From Aquamicrobium sp. LC103 (lineage in GTDB: Bacteria > Pseudomonadota > Alphaproteobacteria > Rhizobiales > Rhizobiaceae), in contig NZ_LBCQ02000007.1 of NCBI RefSeq assembly GCF_001014615.2, positions 266,477 to 330,476 of the forward strand: a stretch of DNA of 64,000 bases. The letters run 5' to 3'. Both the position numbers and the translations under genes were made by a program. Below the pieces are notes generated by a model that saw nothing but the letters and a program-made list of their open reading frames with translations, was not told the DNA's origin and did no database searches. This document shows, piece by piece, positions 18,918 to 27,459 of the stretch (position 1 is the stretch's first letter; each line of letters starts with the position of its first letter).

Positions 18918-20524
18918 AGTTCGGTCCGACCCCCCTGGACGAAGCCGAGGGTGCGATCCTCGCCCATTCCGTCACCGCCGGCGGATTTCGTCTGCGCAAG
19001 GGCCACCGTATCTCAGCCGCCGACATTGTTTCACTGCGAGCCGCCGGCGTTGCGGAACTCGTCGCCGCCGTGCTCGAGCCGGGCGATCTCGGCGAGAACG
19101 AGGCGGCGACGCGGCTTGCCGGCGCGCTCGACGCGCGCGGCGTCTCGGTCAAGCCCGCGAGCACCGGGCGCGTTAACATCCATGCCGAGGCCGCGGGCGT
19201 GCTCATGGTCGACCGAGGCCTGATCGACGCGATCAATGCCGTCGACCCGGCGATCACGATCGCGACGCTCGATGAATATGCCGCCGTCGAGGCCGGGCAG
19301 ATGGTCGCGACGGTGAAGATCATCCCCTTTGCCGTCGCCGGAAACCTGGTGGAGGCCGCGATCCGCGCCTGCGCGGGCCGTTCGGCCTTCGTCGTGAACC
19401 CGTATCGCGCGCTTCGGGTCGGGCTGGTCCAGACCGTGCTGCCCGGAGTGAAGCCGAGCGTGCTCGACAAAACGGTGAACGTGACGGAAGGAAGGCTGGA
19501 GCGTTCCGGTTCGCGCCTCGTCGCGGAAAGGCGCACGGAGCATCACGCCGAGACGATCGCCGCCTCGATCGCCGAACTGGCTGAAGCGAGCGACCTCGTC
19601 GTCGTCTTCGGCGCGTCGGCCGTTTCCGACGAGGAAGACGCCATCCCGGCGGCGATCAGGCTTGCCGGCGGCAAGGTCGAGCGAACCGGGATGCCGGTCG
19701 ATCCCGGCAATCTTCTCGTGCTCGGCCGTCTCGGCGAGATGCCGGTGATCGGCGCGCCTGGCTGCGCCCGCAGTCCCAAGCCGAACGGCTTCGATTGGGT
19801 GCTGGACCGCATCCTCGCGGACGTTCCCATTACCGATCGCGATATTGCCGGCATGGGCGTCGGCGGCCTGCTGATGGAGATACCGACGCGGCCGCAACCG
19901 CGCGAGGCGCGCCCGCGCCCTGCGGTGCTCGAAATTCACGGGATATTGCTTGCCGCCGGCCGTTCCAGCCGCATGGGGGGACCGAACAAGCTTCTGGCGG
20001 CGTTTCATGGCGTTCCGCTCGTTCGTCATGTCGCGGACCGGTTGACGTCATCGCAGTTGCATGGCGTCCACGCCGTGGTCGGCCATCAGGCCGAGAGGGT
20101 GCGGGGCGCGCTCGCCGGTTCGGGCGCCGTGGTGGTCGAGAACGCACAATTCGCGAGCGGGCTTGCCTCCTCGCTGCAGGCGGGCTTCAGGGATTTGCCG
20201 AAGGAGGCCGATGGCGTTCTGGTCGCGCTCGCCGACATGCCCGAAATATTCTCGGCCGACATCGACCGCATGATCGATGCCTTCCGCAGGACGGGTGGAA
20301 ACTCCGTCATCCGTGCAACCCATGAGGGCAGGCGGGGCAATCCCGTCATTCTTCCGCGCGCGCTTTTCGGCGAGATCGCCAGGCTGGAAGGCGACATCGG
20401 CGCCCGCCATATCGTCGAGTCGAGCGATTTGCCGATCGTGGATGTGGAGATCGGCCCCGCCGCCAGCGTCGACGTCGACACGCCCGAGGCGATGGCAATG
20501 GCGGGCGGGGTGCTGCAAGGTTGA
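18914..20524 (+). CDS. Fused molybdopterin-binding and MobA/MocA-like nucleotidyltransferase
   Basis: A 536-residue two-domain cytoplasmic protein. Residues 1-325 resemble the molybdopterin-binding (MoeA/MogA-like) fold, with the motif VVVFGASAVSDEEDAIP at about 229-245. Residues 340-536 are an NTP-transferase of the MocA/MobA type, with the nucleotide loop GILLAAGRSSRMGGPNK at 343-359 and the metal-site region VALADMPE. MocA makes the cytosine dinucleotide form of the cofactor used by CO dehydrogenase and xanthine dehydrogenase relatives, and I infer the same here. Start: a GTG at 18914 overlapping the XdhC stop. Confidence 0.86.
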   Translation: MKFGPTPLDEAEGAILAHSVTAGGFRLRKGHRISAADIVSLRAAGVAELVAAVLEPGDLGENEAATRLAGALDARGVSVKPASTGRVNIHAEAAGVLMVDRGLIDAINAVDPAITIATLDEYAAVEAGQMVATVKIIPFAVAGNLVEAAIRACAGRSAFVVNPYRALRVGLVQTVLPGVKPSVLDKTVNVTEGRLERSGSRLVAERRTEHHAETIAASIAELAEASDLVVVFGASAVSDEEDAIPAAIRLAGGKVERTGMPVDPGNLLVLGRLGEMPVIGAPGCARSPKPNGFDWVLDRILADVPITDRDIAGMGVGGLLMEIPTRPQPREARPRPAVLEIHGILLAAGRSSRMGGPNKLLAAFHGVPLVRHVADRLTSSQLHGVHAVVGHQAERVRGALAGSGAVVVENAQFASGLASSLQAGFRDLPKEADGVLVALADMPEIFSADIDRMIDAFRRTGGNSVIRATHEGRRGNPVILPRALFGEIARLEGDIGARHIVESSDLPIVDVEIGPAASVDVDTPEAMAMAGGVLQG

Positions 20525-20662
20525 ACGGTTGTATCCTCGCCTGATTTTCAGGGCATATCGCCGCCGGCGGTCTGGCACTCGGCATGCGATGCCGGCTAGG
20601 CTGGACCATGGCTCGTTCTTTCCTCTCAGCGACCGCTCGCTTTTGTCGGCGCCTTTTCATGG

Positions 20663-20729
20663 GTGCGTCCTTCGAGGCTCCGCTTCGCTCCGCACCTCAG
20701 GATGAGGGAGCTTGGCGCTCCCTGCTCAA
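20663..20729 (-). repeat. Inverted copy of the 75-bp repeat
   Basis: Reads as the reverse complement of the fourth tandem unit with its left flank, matching over more than 50 bp with a single difference. Together with 21036-21102 it makes a long inverted repeat about 300 bp apart. Its core is itself partly palindromic (CCTCA-GGA-TGAGG), like the REP-type elements that are frequent between genes in rhizobia. Confidence 0.85.
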
Positions 20730-20820
20730 ACGATCGAGGCCTCGATTTGGCGGGACATTCAAAGAGGGCGCCGATGCGATTTTAGCTCGAAATCCCGTCG
20801 AACATCGTCCGCCCGCACAG

Positions 20821-21120
20821 CGAGCACCAACCTCTTTCATCCTGAGGTGCGCAGCGGAGCGCAGCCCCGAAGAACGCACGGCGCGACTTGAGCAGCGAGC
20901 GCCAAGCTCCCTCATCCTGAGGTGCGGAGCGAAGCGAAGCCTCGCAGAACGCACGGCGCGACTTGAGCAGCGAGCATCAGCCTCCCTCATCGTGAGGTGC
21001 GGAGCGGAGCGCAGCCTCGAAGAACGCACGGTGCGACTTGAGCAGCGAGCACCAAGCTCCCTCATCCTGAGGTGCGGAGCGAAGCGGAGCCTCGAAGGAC
21101 GCACGGCGCGACTGCAATCC
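20821..21120 (+). repeat. Four tandem 75-bp repeat units
   Basis: Units at 20821-20895, 20896-20970, 20971-21045 and 21046-21120. Each opens CGAGCRYCA, carries CTCATCCTGAGGTGCGGAGC and ends in CGCACGGCGCGACTTGAGCAG or a close variant. The last nine bases of unit 4 have decayed. There are no spacers between units, so this is not a CRISPR array. The array ends 12 bp before the ATG of the hydrolase gene. Confidence 0.92.
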
Positions 21121-21132
21121 GTCCGAGGAAAC

Positions 21133-22005
21133 ATGAGGGTGGGCCTTCTCGCCGCTCTCGTCCTTGCATTTCCGGCTACCGCGCGGGCCGAGCTGCTCGC
21201 CCCCTTCAAGGACGAGCTCTTCGCCTATCCGGCGAGGCTTGGCGAGGCGGATGGCGGTGCCCATGTGACGGTCGACTATCGCGAGATGCGCGACATCAAC
21301 GGGCGCGACGAAATCCCGGAACGCCGCGCTCATCGCAGATATGTGGATCTTTCGGCCAGGCGCGCGCAGCGGGATTTGCTTGCCCGCGCGGGAGGGGTGC
21401 AGATTCCCCATTTCGCCGTCGGAAAGGCCGACGGCGCCCGCTTCATCATGATCTACCTTCACGGACAGGGCGGCAGCCGCAGGCAGGGCGTGGACGACTT
21501 CACCTTCGGCGGCAATTTCAACAGGATCAAGAACCTCGCCGTCCGCAATGGCGGGCTCTATCTGACGACGGACTTCACCGATTTCGGTGCCAGGGGCGCC
21601 GGCCAGGTCGCAAGCCTGCTTGCGCTCTATGCCGGAAAATCGCCGAACGCGCCGCTCTTCGTCGCCTGTGGCTCGATGGGCGGCGGTCTGTGCTGGAAGC
21701 TTGCCGACGATCCGTCGATCGCCCCGAAGCTGGGCGGCCTTCTTCTCCTGGGTTCGCACTGGGACGAGGGCTTCCTGACGAGCCGCGCCTTCAAGCGCAA
21801 GGTGCCGGTCTTCTTCGGCCATGGTGGCGCCGACAAGGTGTTTCCGGCGCAAAGGCAGGAGGCTTTCTTCAGATCGATCCTCGCCCGTTCGCCCGGCTAT
21901 CCGGCGCGTTTCGTGCGCTTCGAGACCGGCAGCCACGGCACGCCGATCCGCATGTCCGACTGGCGTGACACGCTCAACTGGATGGCGCGCAATGCGCCGC
22001 GTTAG
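21133..22005 (+). CDS. Secreted alpha/beta hydrolase
   Basis: A 290-residue exported serine hydrolase, probably periplasmic. Substrate unknown. Seen: a signal peptide ending TARA at residue 19, the oxyanion-hole stretch HGQGG at 110-114, the nucleophile elbow GSMGGG with Ser181, the acid region HGGADKVF with Asp234, and GSHGT with His268. These fit a complete triad. The ATG at 21133 has GAGGAA just upstream and starts the signal peptide. The frame is open to 20584 through the repeats, but translation from there would bury the signal peptide. Convergent with the next gene, 5 bp apart. Confidence 0.84.
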   Translation: MRVGLLAALVLAFPATARAELLAPFKDELFAYPARLGEADGGAHVTVDYREMRDINGRDEIPERRAHRRYVDLSARRAQRDLLARAGGVQIPHFAVGKADGARFIMIYLHGQGGSRRQGVDDFTFGGNFNRIKNLAVRNGGLYLTTDFTDFGARGAGQVASLLALYAGKSPNAPLFVACGSMGGGLCWKLADDPSIAPKLGGLLLLGSHWDEGFLTSRAFKRKVPVFFGHGGADKVFPAQRQEAFFRSILARSPGYPARFVRFETGSHGTPIRMSDWRDTLNWMARNAPR

Positions 22006-22010
22006 GCTGG

Positions 22011-23042
22011 CTACGGCGTGCTGTCGTAGTCGATCACCGTTTCCGGATTGACCTCGCCGTCATATGAAGCGTCGACCTCGTAGAGGACGAGCCGGAAGCG
22101 ACCGTCGCGAAACGCCCATTTGCCGGTGGAAGAAGCGTCACCCACACCGCGCCATTTGGAGGATTCGCTGATCGCCAGCGTCTGCGGATCGAAGTCCGAA
22201 TTGACCAGCTCCGCCTTTGTCATGAAGCCGGTGATGCTGATGGAATCGACTTCCTCCCGCGCCTCTTCGTCGACATAGCGGATGTCGAGCTCGGGCTCGG
22301 CGAACTGGAGCGGCGCGAGTTCGCCGTCGCCATTGGCGAAATAATAGACATGCGTCTCGTTGTAGGCGCCCGCCATGCAGAAGAAGCGGTAGAGATGCGC
22401 CTGGCGCTCCGGATCGTTCGGATCGTCGTCCTGCGTCCGGTAGGAAAACGTGTGGGAATCCGGTTCGGCCCGGGCAGGGTCGGCATTCGCGGGAGCATCG
22501 CAGACGGAGGCGAAGTCGGTGGCGAACATCTGCTTCGCCCGCGCCAGCAACGCATCTTGTCGGGGAAGCTCGGGCCCGTCGCCGCAGTGGCGGGGCAGGG
22601 CATCCTCGAAAGCCGCGTCGGATGCCGCGAGCGTGCCGCCCTCGATGTGCAGCGGCACGAAGGAATCTTCCTGGATTGCGGGGTTGGCCAGCCGCATCGT
22701 GTAGCAGCCGGCAAAGACGTTCTGCGATCCGTCCTTCTGCGTCGCTCTGATCGCGACCGGCAGTTGGTAGAACACACTCCCGGCGGCGCCTTCCTCGCCG
22801 GGGATGCCGGTCAGGAGCTCGACGCTCTGCGTGTTTTCATATCCCTTACGATAGGCATCGATGTCGGCTGCCGGCGGCTCCGCGAAATAGCCGAACGCGC
22901 GCCCATATTCCTGGCGGTTGATGGCGTTGTAGAGCGAACGCGCCAGCGCCGCCGGGTTCGACCGGTCGTCGACATAGGGCTCGTCCGAAAGGGCCGGGGC
23001 CGCGGAAGCCAGAAATCCTGCCGCAAGGATGAGACCGCGCAT
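22011..23042 (-). CDS. DUF1176-like secreted protein
   Basis: A 343-residue exported protein of unknown function. Seen: a signal peptide of about 19 residues ending ALSD, then a helical stretch NPAALARSLYNAINRQEYGRA. Four Cys lie in the middle (GCYTM, HCGDG, VCDAP, FCMAG) and could form disulfides in the periplasm. The C-terminal third (KWRGVGDASSTGKWAFRDGRFRL) resembles DUF1176, but I could not confirm the match. Single gene, divergent from nothing close; the next minus-strand gene lies 74 bp upstream. Confidence 0.72.
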   Translation of the reverse strand: MRGLILAAGFLASAAPALSDEPYVDDRSNPAALARSLYNAINRQEYGRAFGYFAEPPAADIDAYRKGYENTQSVELLTGIPGEEGAAGSVFYQLPVAIRATQKDGSQNVFAGCYTMRLANPAIQEDSFVPLHIEGGTLAASDAAFEDALPRHCGDGPELPRQDALLARAKQMFATDFASVCDAPANADPARAEPDSHTFSYRTQDDDPNDPERQAHLYRFFCMAGAYNETHVYYFANGDGELAPLQFAEPELDIRYVDEEAREEVDSISITGFMTKAELVNSDFDPQTLAISESSKWRGVGDASSTGKWAFRDGRFRLVLYEVDASYDGEVNPETVIDYDSTP

Positions 23043-23116
23043 TCCTTCCTCCTCGAATCGTTCCGCCTATCCTAGGCGAAGCGATGTGGCGGGAGAAAGA
23101 CGGCGGCGGCCCCGCC

Positions 23117-23290
23117 TCAATTGGCGCTGCGGACAGCCATTTCGCGGGCGATTCTCGAGAAATCGGCCGGTCTTATGCCGATATCGGCGCGATCCGCCGG
23201 GCTCATCGATTCCAGCATGGCGAGCGCGTTGCGGAAGCGCTCCGTTTCGACCGGTCGCGGCCGGGCGAAGAATTCAGTGAAGAACCCCAT
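23117..23290 (-). CDS. Small DUF1127-like protein (57 aa)
   Basis: A 57-residue protein that begins MGFFTEFFARP and has a helix RFRNALAMLESMSPADRADIGIRPADFSRIA. The layout (short hydrophobic/aromatic start, then an R-rich helical YjiS-like segment with MSPADRADIGI) matches DUF1127 small proteins of rhizobia, some of which affect phosphate and RNA metabolism. The ATG at 23290 has a GGGA site 8 bases upstream. An open frame continues upstream to 23887, but it only shadows the opposite gene. The gene is divergent from the J-like gene. Confidence 0.7.
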   Translation of the reverse strand: MGFFTEFFARPRPVETERFRNALAMLESMSPADRADIGIRPADFSRIAREMAVRSAN

Positions 23291-23420
23291 CTTCAGGTCC
23301 CTTTCATGTTGCCTCCCAGCAAGTTGAAGATAGGCGATTTCGTTCGATTTGTGCAGCGCAGCATTATGCATGGCTGCCATGCGCGACAGGCAAATAGCTA
23401 AAAAACCCGGTGGGTTATGG

Positions 23421-23446
23421 GGAACCTTTTTAACTGTCTCGACGTA
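23421..23446 (+). promoter_or_regulatory. Candidate EcfG-type general stress promoter
   Basis: GGAAC, 17 bases, CGTA. The alphaproteobacterial EcfG consensus is GGAAC-N16/17-CGTT, so one base differs. It lies 43 bp before the GTG of the J-like gene and points at it. Confidence 0.35.
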
Positions 23447-23477
23447 GTTGGGGAGCAGGGACAATGCGATGGGCGAC

Positions 23478-23483
23478 AGGAGG
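23478..23483 (+). promoter_or_regulatory. AGGAGG ribosome site that fixes the J-like gene start
   Basis: Perfect AGGAGG, 5 bases before the GTG at 23489. It lies within the extra sequence that the in-frame ATG at 23417 would translate, which argues for the GTG. Confidence 0.7.
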
Positions 23484-23488
23484 TTTGT

Positions 23489-23962
23489 GTGGAGTCGCGC
23501 AAGGACATCAGTTTCGCGGAGCTTCTCGACGAATTGATATCCTCCTCGCGGGAGGAGGAGCCGTTTCGGGCCGAAGGTCCGAGGCCGTCGTTGCGCCTCG
23601 ACATGCTGGCGCAGATCGAGCGCCTCCAGGCCGAGAATTCCTCGCTGTTTCGGGAAAAGGGAGCGAGCGCCTATCGCGAAATGATGAGCGAACCGACGCC
23701 GCCCATCGCGGCAGGCCTCGACGAGACCGAGGCGAAGCTCCAGCCGGCCCTCGAGGACCTGTTCTTTCTCGACCCCCAGTCCATCGCCAACGAACTCGGC
23801 ATCAAGACCAGGAACAACCCCGCCGATCTCGACAAGGCGCGGCGCAGTTTCGCCAAGCGCTACCACCCCGACCGGGTGCCCGAGCATATGCGCGACCGCG
23901 CCGCGATGCGGATGCAGATCGCCAACATGCTGATCGACGAGGCCAAGCGCGCCAAGCGTTGA
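23489..23962 (+). CDS. J-domain-like protein, cytoplasmic
   Basis: A 157-residue soluble protein. Seen: an N-terminal acidic part, a helix DMLAQIERLQAENSSLF that could coil, and a C-terminal segment with the J-domain hallmark HPD at residues 126-128 (RYHPDRVPEHM), preceded by the helix LDKARRSFAKR and followed by the helix RMQIANMLIDEAKRAKR. This is a short or degenerate DnaJ domain that could stimulate an Hsp70. There are no zinc-finger or client-binding domains. Start: GTG with a perfect AGGAGG 5 bases upstream. Possibly under a stress promoter. Confidence 0.78.
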   Translation: MESRKDISFAELLDELISSSREEEPFRAEGPRPSLRLDMLAQIERLQAENSSLFREKGASAYREMMSEPTPPIAAGLDETEAKLQPALEDLFFLDPQSIANELGIKTRNNPADLDKARRSFAKRYHPDRVPEHMRDRAAMRMQIANMLIDEAKRAKR

Positions 23963-23982
23963 CGCGTGTTGCCGGTTTCAGG

Positions 23983-24004
23983 GCGCGCCGGATTGCCGGC
24001 GCGC
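23983..24004. terminator. Hairpin between convergent genes
   Basis: Perfect 9-bp stem (GCGCGCCGG with CCGGCGCGC), loop ATTG, between the ends of the J-like gene and gloA. No T-run on either strand. It may still stop transcription from both sides. Confidence 0.4.
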
Positions 24005-24012
24005 GATAGGCC

Positions 24013-24453
24013 TCACCAGCTTCCGGTGTTTTCCATCGAGGCCCAGGGCTCGGCCTTCGCCTTGGCCTCGCCCTTCTGCAGGAGCTCGATCGAGATGCCG
24101 TCGGGCGATTTGACGAAGGCCATGCGGCCGTCACGCGGCGGGCGGTTGATCGTCACGCCATTGTCCTGCAGGTGCTGGCAGGTCGCATAGATGTCGTCGA
24201 CCTCATAGGCGAGATGGCCGAAATTGCGTCCGCCCTTGTAGTCCTCGGGATCCCAATTGTAGGTGAGCTCGACCAGCGGGGCCTGGTTCGCGACACCGGC
24301 CTGCTCGTCGCCGGGCGCGGCGAGGAAGATCAGCGTGTAGCGGCCCTGTTCGCTCTCCGTCCGGCGCACTTCCTTCAGGCCGAGCTTGTTGCAATAGAAA
24401 TCCAGCGACTTGTCGATGTCCGCGACACGGACCATGGTGTGGAGATAGCGCAT
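24013..24453 (-). CDS. gloA: Lactoylglutathione lyase (glyoxalase I)
   Basis: A 146-residue cytoplasmic metalloenzyme that turns the glutathione-methylglyoxal adduct into S-lactoylglutathione. Seen: all four metal-ligand regions, His5 (RYLHTMVRV), Glu in [10 protein letters not shown], His in NFGHLAYEV, and Glu in [20 protein letters not shown] is also typical of the family. The ATG at 24453 has AGGATGG upstream. The frame remains open to 24513 but lacks the family start there. Single gene, convergent with the J-like gene. Confidence 0.96.
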   Translation of the reverse strand: MRYLHTMVRVADIDKSLDFYCNKLGLKEVRRTESEQGRYTLIFLAAPGDEQAGVANQAPLVELTYNWDPEDYKGGRNFGHLAYEVDDIYATCQHLQDNGVTINRPPRDGRMAFVKSPDGISIELLQKGEAKAKAEPWASMENTGSW

Positions 24454-24669
24454 TTTCCATCCTGTTTCTGGGGGATGCGCCGGAGATATGGAGCAGCGGG
24501 CCCCAAAGGGCAACCGACGACGTTAGTCTAAACGTTCATATCAACTCATCTTGGCGTTATTTCACAGCACATGTTGAAAAATGTAGCGCGGCTCTTGCTA
24601 ACACATGAATGCAGAGTGTTATCCTGTTAATCAGAATCAATCGTGTCGATTGCGAAAAGGTGCGTTCGG

Positions 24670-25263
24670 ATGGGGGACAAAGCCTCTCCAGAGAGGCGGT
24701 ACGCGGCCATTGAAGATGCTTCGGTACCAGACGATGCAGGCGAGACGGGGCTTGTAGAGGTATCGGGCGCAATCAAGTGGTTCGACGTCGCCAAAGGCTA
24801 TGGTTTCATCGTGCCCGATAGCGGTGGCATGGGTGATATCCTTTTGCACGTCACCTGCCTTCGCCGCGACGGTTTCCAGACGGCGCTGGAAGGCGCGCGG
24901 GTCGTGTGCCTGGTGAAGCGCGGCGATCGCGGCATGCAGGCCTTCAAGGTCGTCTCCATGGACAATTCCACCGCGGTGCATCCGGCCGAGCAGCCGCTGC
25001 AGCGCACCCATGTGACGGTGACGCCGGAAAGCGGGCTCGAGCGCGCCCTGGTCAAATGGTTCAACCGCACCAAGGGATTCGGCTTCCTCACGCGCGGCGA
25101 GGGAACGGAGGACATCTTCGTCCATATGGAGACCCTGCGCCGCTTCGGCCTCACCGAGCTTCGGCCGGGGCAGGTCGTGCTCGTGCGTTTCGGACGTGGC
25201 GAGAAAGGCCTTATGGCTGCCGAGATTCACCCGGATATGGGAACCCTGCCGGTCGCGCACTGA
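24670..25263 (+). CDS. Double cold-shock domain protein
   Basis: A 197-residue nucleic-acid-binding protein with two cold-shock domains, a form common in rhizobia. It likely acts as an RNA chaperone or antiterminator. Seen: domain 1 at about residues 28-95, with KGYGFIVP (RNP1) and DILLHVT (RNP2). Domain 2 at about 125-190, with KGFGFLTR and DIFVHME. The spacer between them is low in aromatic residues. The ATG at 24670 has AAAAGG 9 bases upstream. A GTG at 24643 is in frame but has no better site. The upstream 216 bp could be a regulatory leader. Confidence 0.92.
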   Translation: MGDKASPERRYAAIEDASVPDDAGETGLVEVSGAIKWFDVAKGYGFIVPDSGGMGDILLHVTCLRRDGFQTALEGARVVCLVKRGDRGMQAFKVVSMDNSTAVHPAEQPLQRTHVTVTPESGLERALVKWFNRTKGFGFLTRGEGTEDIFVHMETLRRFGLTELRPGQVVLVRFGRGEKGLMAAEIHPDMGTLPVAH

Positions 25264-25290
25264 CCTTTCCTCCATATCCGGCAGGACAGG

Positions 25291-25800
25291 ATGCCCATGC
25301 CCCGAAATGTCTGGATAGCCGCTCTTTTCCTGTTGTTCGCGTTTTCGGCTGCGCCTGCCTTGGCGCAGGAGGGTTGGCCCCAACCTGGCCAGCCGATGAT
25401 CCTGCCGGTCGATCCCGCTCCGCTGACGGTCGCGACCGCGTCGGGCGAGGCGCGCTTCAGCATCGAAATCGCCGACGACGACCCGAAACGCTCCGCCGGA
25501 TTGATGTTCCGCGAGGAGATGGACGAGGATCACGGCATGCTCTTCGTCTTCGGAGAGACCCGGCCCGTTTCGTTCTGGATGAAGAACACGCCGCTTCCGC
25601 TGGACCTCGTCTTCATCGGCGAGGATGGCAGGGTTCGCGCCGTGCTGCCGGGCGAGCCGCAATCGATTGCTTCCATATCACCCGGCGTTCCGGTTCGCTT
25701 CGTGCTTGAATTGAACGCCGGAAGGGCGCAAAAAGCCGGCATTTCCGAGGGCGACCGGATAAGACATCCGCGGATTGACCAGATCGCAGACAGCGGCTGA
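25291..25800 (+). CDS. DUF192 family exported protein
   Basis: A 169-residue protein with a signal peptide (hydrophobic core at residues 8-22, cleavage after ALAQ) and a DUF192 beta-barrel-like domain. Seen: ARFSIEIADDDPKRSAGLMFREEMDEDHGMLFVF, then FWMKNTPLPLDLVFIGEDGRV, both hallmarks of the family. Function unknown; it is probably periplasmic. It begins 27 bp after the cold-shock gene, so they may share a transcript. A second ATG, six bases on, is an equal start. Confidence 0.88.
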   Translation: MPMPRNVWIAALFLLFAFSAAPALAQEGWPQPGQPMILPVDPAPLTVATASGEARFSIEIADDDPKRSAGLMFREEMDEDHGMLFVFGETRPVSFWMKNTPLPLDLVFIGEDGRVRAVLPGEPQSIASISPGVPVRFVLELNAGRAQKAGISEGDRIRHPRIDQIADSG

Positions 25801-25825
25801 GCCGCTTTGAACATATTGGCGGCGA

Positions 25826-26596
25826 ATGCAGATTTTCAGCCACAACAATTTTGAGATCGCCTTCATCGACGAGCCGGCCAGGGGCGAGCCGGGCGAGCCG
25901 ATCCTTCTCATTCACGGCTTCGCCTCGAGCGCGCGGGTGAACTGGGTGTCGCCGGGCTGGGTGAAAACCCTGACCGAGGCCGGCTACCGGACGATCGCGT
26001 TCGACAATCTCGGCCACGGGCGTTCTTCCAAGAGCTATGAGCCGGCCGACTACACGCCTTCCAGGATGGCCGACGACGCGGCCGCGCTGCTCGATCACCT
26101 CGAAATCCCGCGCGCTCATGTGTTCGGCTATTCGATGGGTGCGCGCATCTCCGCCTTTCTCGCGCTCCGACATCCCGACCGCGTCGCCACGCTGATCTTC
26201 GGCGGGCTCGGCTACGGCATGGTGGACGGGGTCGGCGATTGGGATCCGATCGCGGCGGCGCTTGCGGTTGACGATCCGGCGACGGTGACCCATCCGCGCG
26301 GGCGCATGTTCCGCAATTTCGCCGATCAGACGAAGAGCGACAGGCGCGCTCTTGCCGCATGTATCGAAACCTCGCGCGAGCTGCTGAGCGAGGCGGAGAT
26401 GGCGCGCATCGCCCAGCCGACGCTCGTTGCCGTCGGCACCAAGGACGATATCGGCGGCTCGGCCGAAAAGCTCGCCGCGTTGATGCCGGCCGGCGAGGCG
26501 TTCGACATCGAGGGACGCGACCATATGCTCGGCGTCGGCGACCGCACCTTCAAGGCGAGAGCCCTGCAATTCCTGAAGGAGCATCCGATCTCATGA
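25826..26596 (+). CDS. Alpha/beta hydrolase
   Basis: A 256-residue cytoplasmic alpha/beta hydrolase, possibly an esterase or haloperoxidase-like enzyme. Seen: the oxyanion stretch LLIHGFASS, NLGHGRSSKSY, the nucleophile elbow GYSMGAR, the acid GTKDDIGG, and the His in GRDHMLGVGD. No signal peptide. It ends in ATGA, overlapping the start of a second, different alpha/beta hydrolase, so the two are made together. Substrate unknown. Confidence 0.87.
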   Translation: MQIFSHNNFEIAFIDEPARGEPGEPILLIHGFASSARVNWVSPGWVKTLTEAGYRTIAFDNLGHGRSSKSYEPADYTPSRMADDAAALLDHLEIPRAHVFGYSMGARISAFLALRHPDRVATLIFGGLGYGMVDGVGDWDPIAAALAVDDPATVTHPRGRMFRNFADQTKSDRRALAACIETSRELLSEAEMARIAQPTLVAVGTKDDIGGSAEKLAALMPAGEAFDIEGRDHMLGVGDRTFKARALQFLKEHPIS

Positions 26597-27459
26597 CACC
26601 AGCTGCCGTCGACTTCACCGGTGCCGAGGGCAATCGCCTCGCCGCCGACTTCTGGGATGGACGCGGTCACCCGGTGATCTTCTTCCACGGTGGCGGCCAG
26701 ACGCGCCGCGCCTGGGACGGGACGGCAAGGCGGATCGCCGCCAACGGCATGCGCGCCGTCACCGTCGATCTTCGCGGGCACGGCGAGAGTGCCTGGGTCG
26801 AAAGCGGCAACTACACCTTCCTCGACTACGGCGCCGATGTGGCGGCGGTCGTTCGCCAGGTTGCCGAGCGATTTCGCGTAGCACCCTCGGTCGTCGGCGC
26901 CTCGCTCGGCGGACTGTCTTCGCTGATCGCCGAGAAGCGGCACGGCCCGCTGATCGATTCGCTGGTGCTGGTCGACATCACGCCGCGCATGGATCCGGAA
27001 GGCGTCGCCAGGATTCAGGGATTCATGGGCGAGCGCATGGAGGAGGGCTTTGCCACGCTGGAAGAGGCGGCGGACGCCATTGCCGGCTACCTGCCGCATC
27101 GCAAGCGGCCGAAATCGCTCGAAGGGCTGCGCAAGAACCTGCGCGTCGGCGAGGATGGCCGCTATCGCTGGCACTGGGACCCGGCCTTCATGAAGAGCGG
27201 GCGCAACATCAATCTCGGCGCGCGCGAACTCATGGAAGAGCTGATCGATGGGCTGCCCGACCTGCACATCCCCATGCTGCTGGTGCGCGGCATGCAGTCG
27301 GAACTGGTGCATGAGGACTACGCAAGGGAATTCGTCGATCTCGCGCCGGCCGCGAGCTATGTCGATGTCGGCGGCGCGGGCCACATGGTCGCCGGCGACC
27401 GCAACGACATCTTCTGCTCGGCGATCCTGGAATTCCTGACCGATCAGGAAGCCGCCTGA
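26593..27459 (+). CDS. Alpha/beta hydrolase, second of a coupled pair
   Basis: A 288-residue cytoplasmic alpha/beta hydrolase. Seen: VIFFHGGGQTRRAWD, DLRGHGESAW, the nucleophile elbow GASLGGL, the region LLVRGMQSELV where the acid is expected, and the His in GAGHMVAGD. It resembles peroxidase-type or epoxide-hydrolase-like members. It overlaps the first hydrolase by 4 bp. Its 3' end overlaps the convergent YcaQ-like gene by 16 bp. Sequence identity to its neighbour looks low, so this is not a recent tandem copy. Confidence 0.87.
   Translation: MTPAAVDFTGAEGNRLAADFWDGRGHPVIFFHGGGQTRRAWDGTARRIAANGMRAVTVDLRGHGESAWVESGNYTFLDYGADVAAVVRQVAERFRVAPSVVGASLGGLSSLIAEKRHGPLIDSLVLVDITPRMDPEGVARIQGFMGERMEEGFATLEEAADAIAGYLPHRKRPKSLEGLRKNLRVGEDGRYRWHWDPAFMKSGRNINLGARELMEELIDGLPDLHIPMLLVRGMQSELVHEDYAREFVDLAPAASYVDVGGAGHMVAGDRNDIFCSAILEFLTDQEAA

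Larger units (their letters stand above)
20525..21132. other. 608-bp intergenic region dominated by repeats
   Basis: Between the nucleotidyltransferase gene and the secreted hydrolase. The first 138 bp (20525-20662) show nothing I can name. 20663-20729 is an inverted copy of the repeat that fills 20821-21120. 20730-20820 is unique sequence. The reading frame of the downstream gene stays open through all of it, back to an ATG at 20584. That is because the repeat unit is 75 bp and stop-free, not because the stretch looks coding. Confidence 0.8.

Noticed and set aside
20821..21120. A CRISPR array
   Set aside because: The units are 75 bp and adjoin one another with no unique spacers, and there are no cas genes.
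20584..21132. A 183-codon N-terminal extension of the secreted hydrolase with a 25-residue repeat
   Set aside because: The stretch is made of intergenic REP-like repeats with a stop-free 75-bp period. The signal peptide starts at 21133 behind a good ribosome site, so the extension is most likely not translated.
24595..24625. Promoter TTGCTA/TATCCT before the cold-shock gene
   Set aside because: The spacer is 19 bases, which is poor for sigma-70. I could not separate it from chance.
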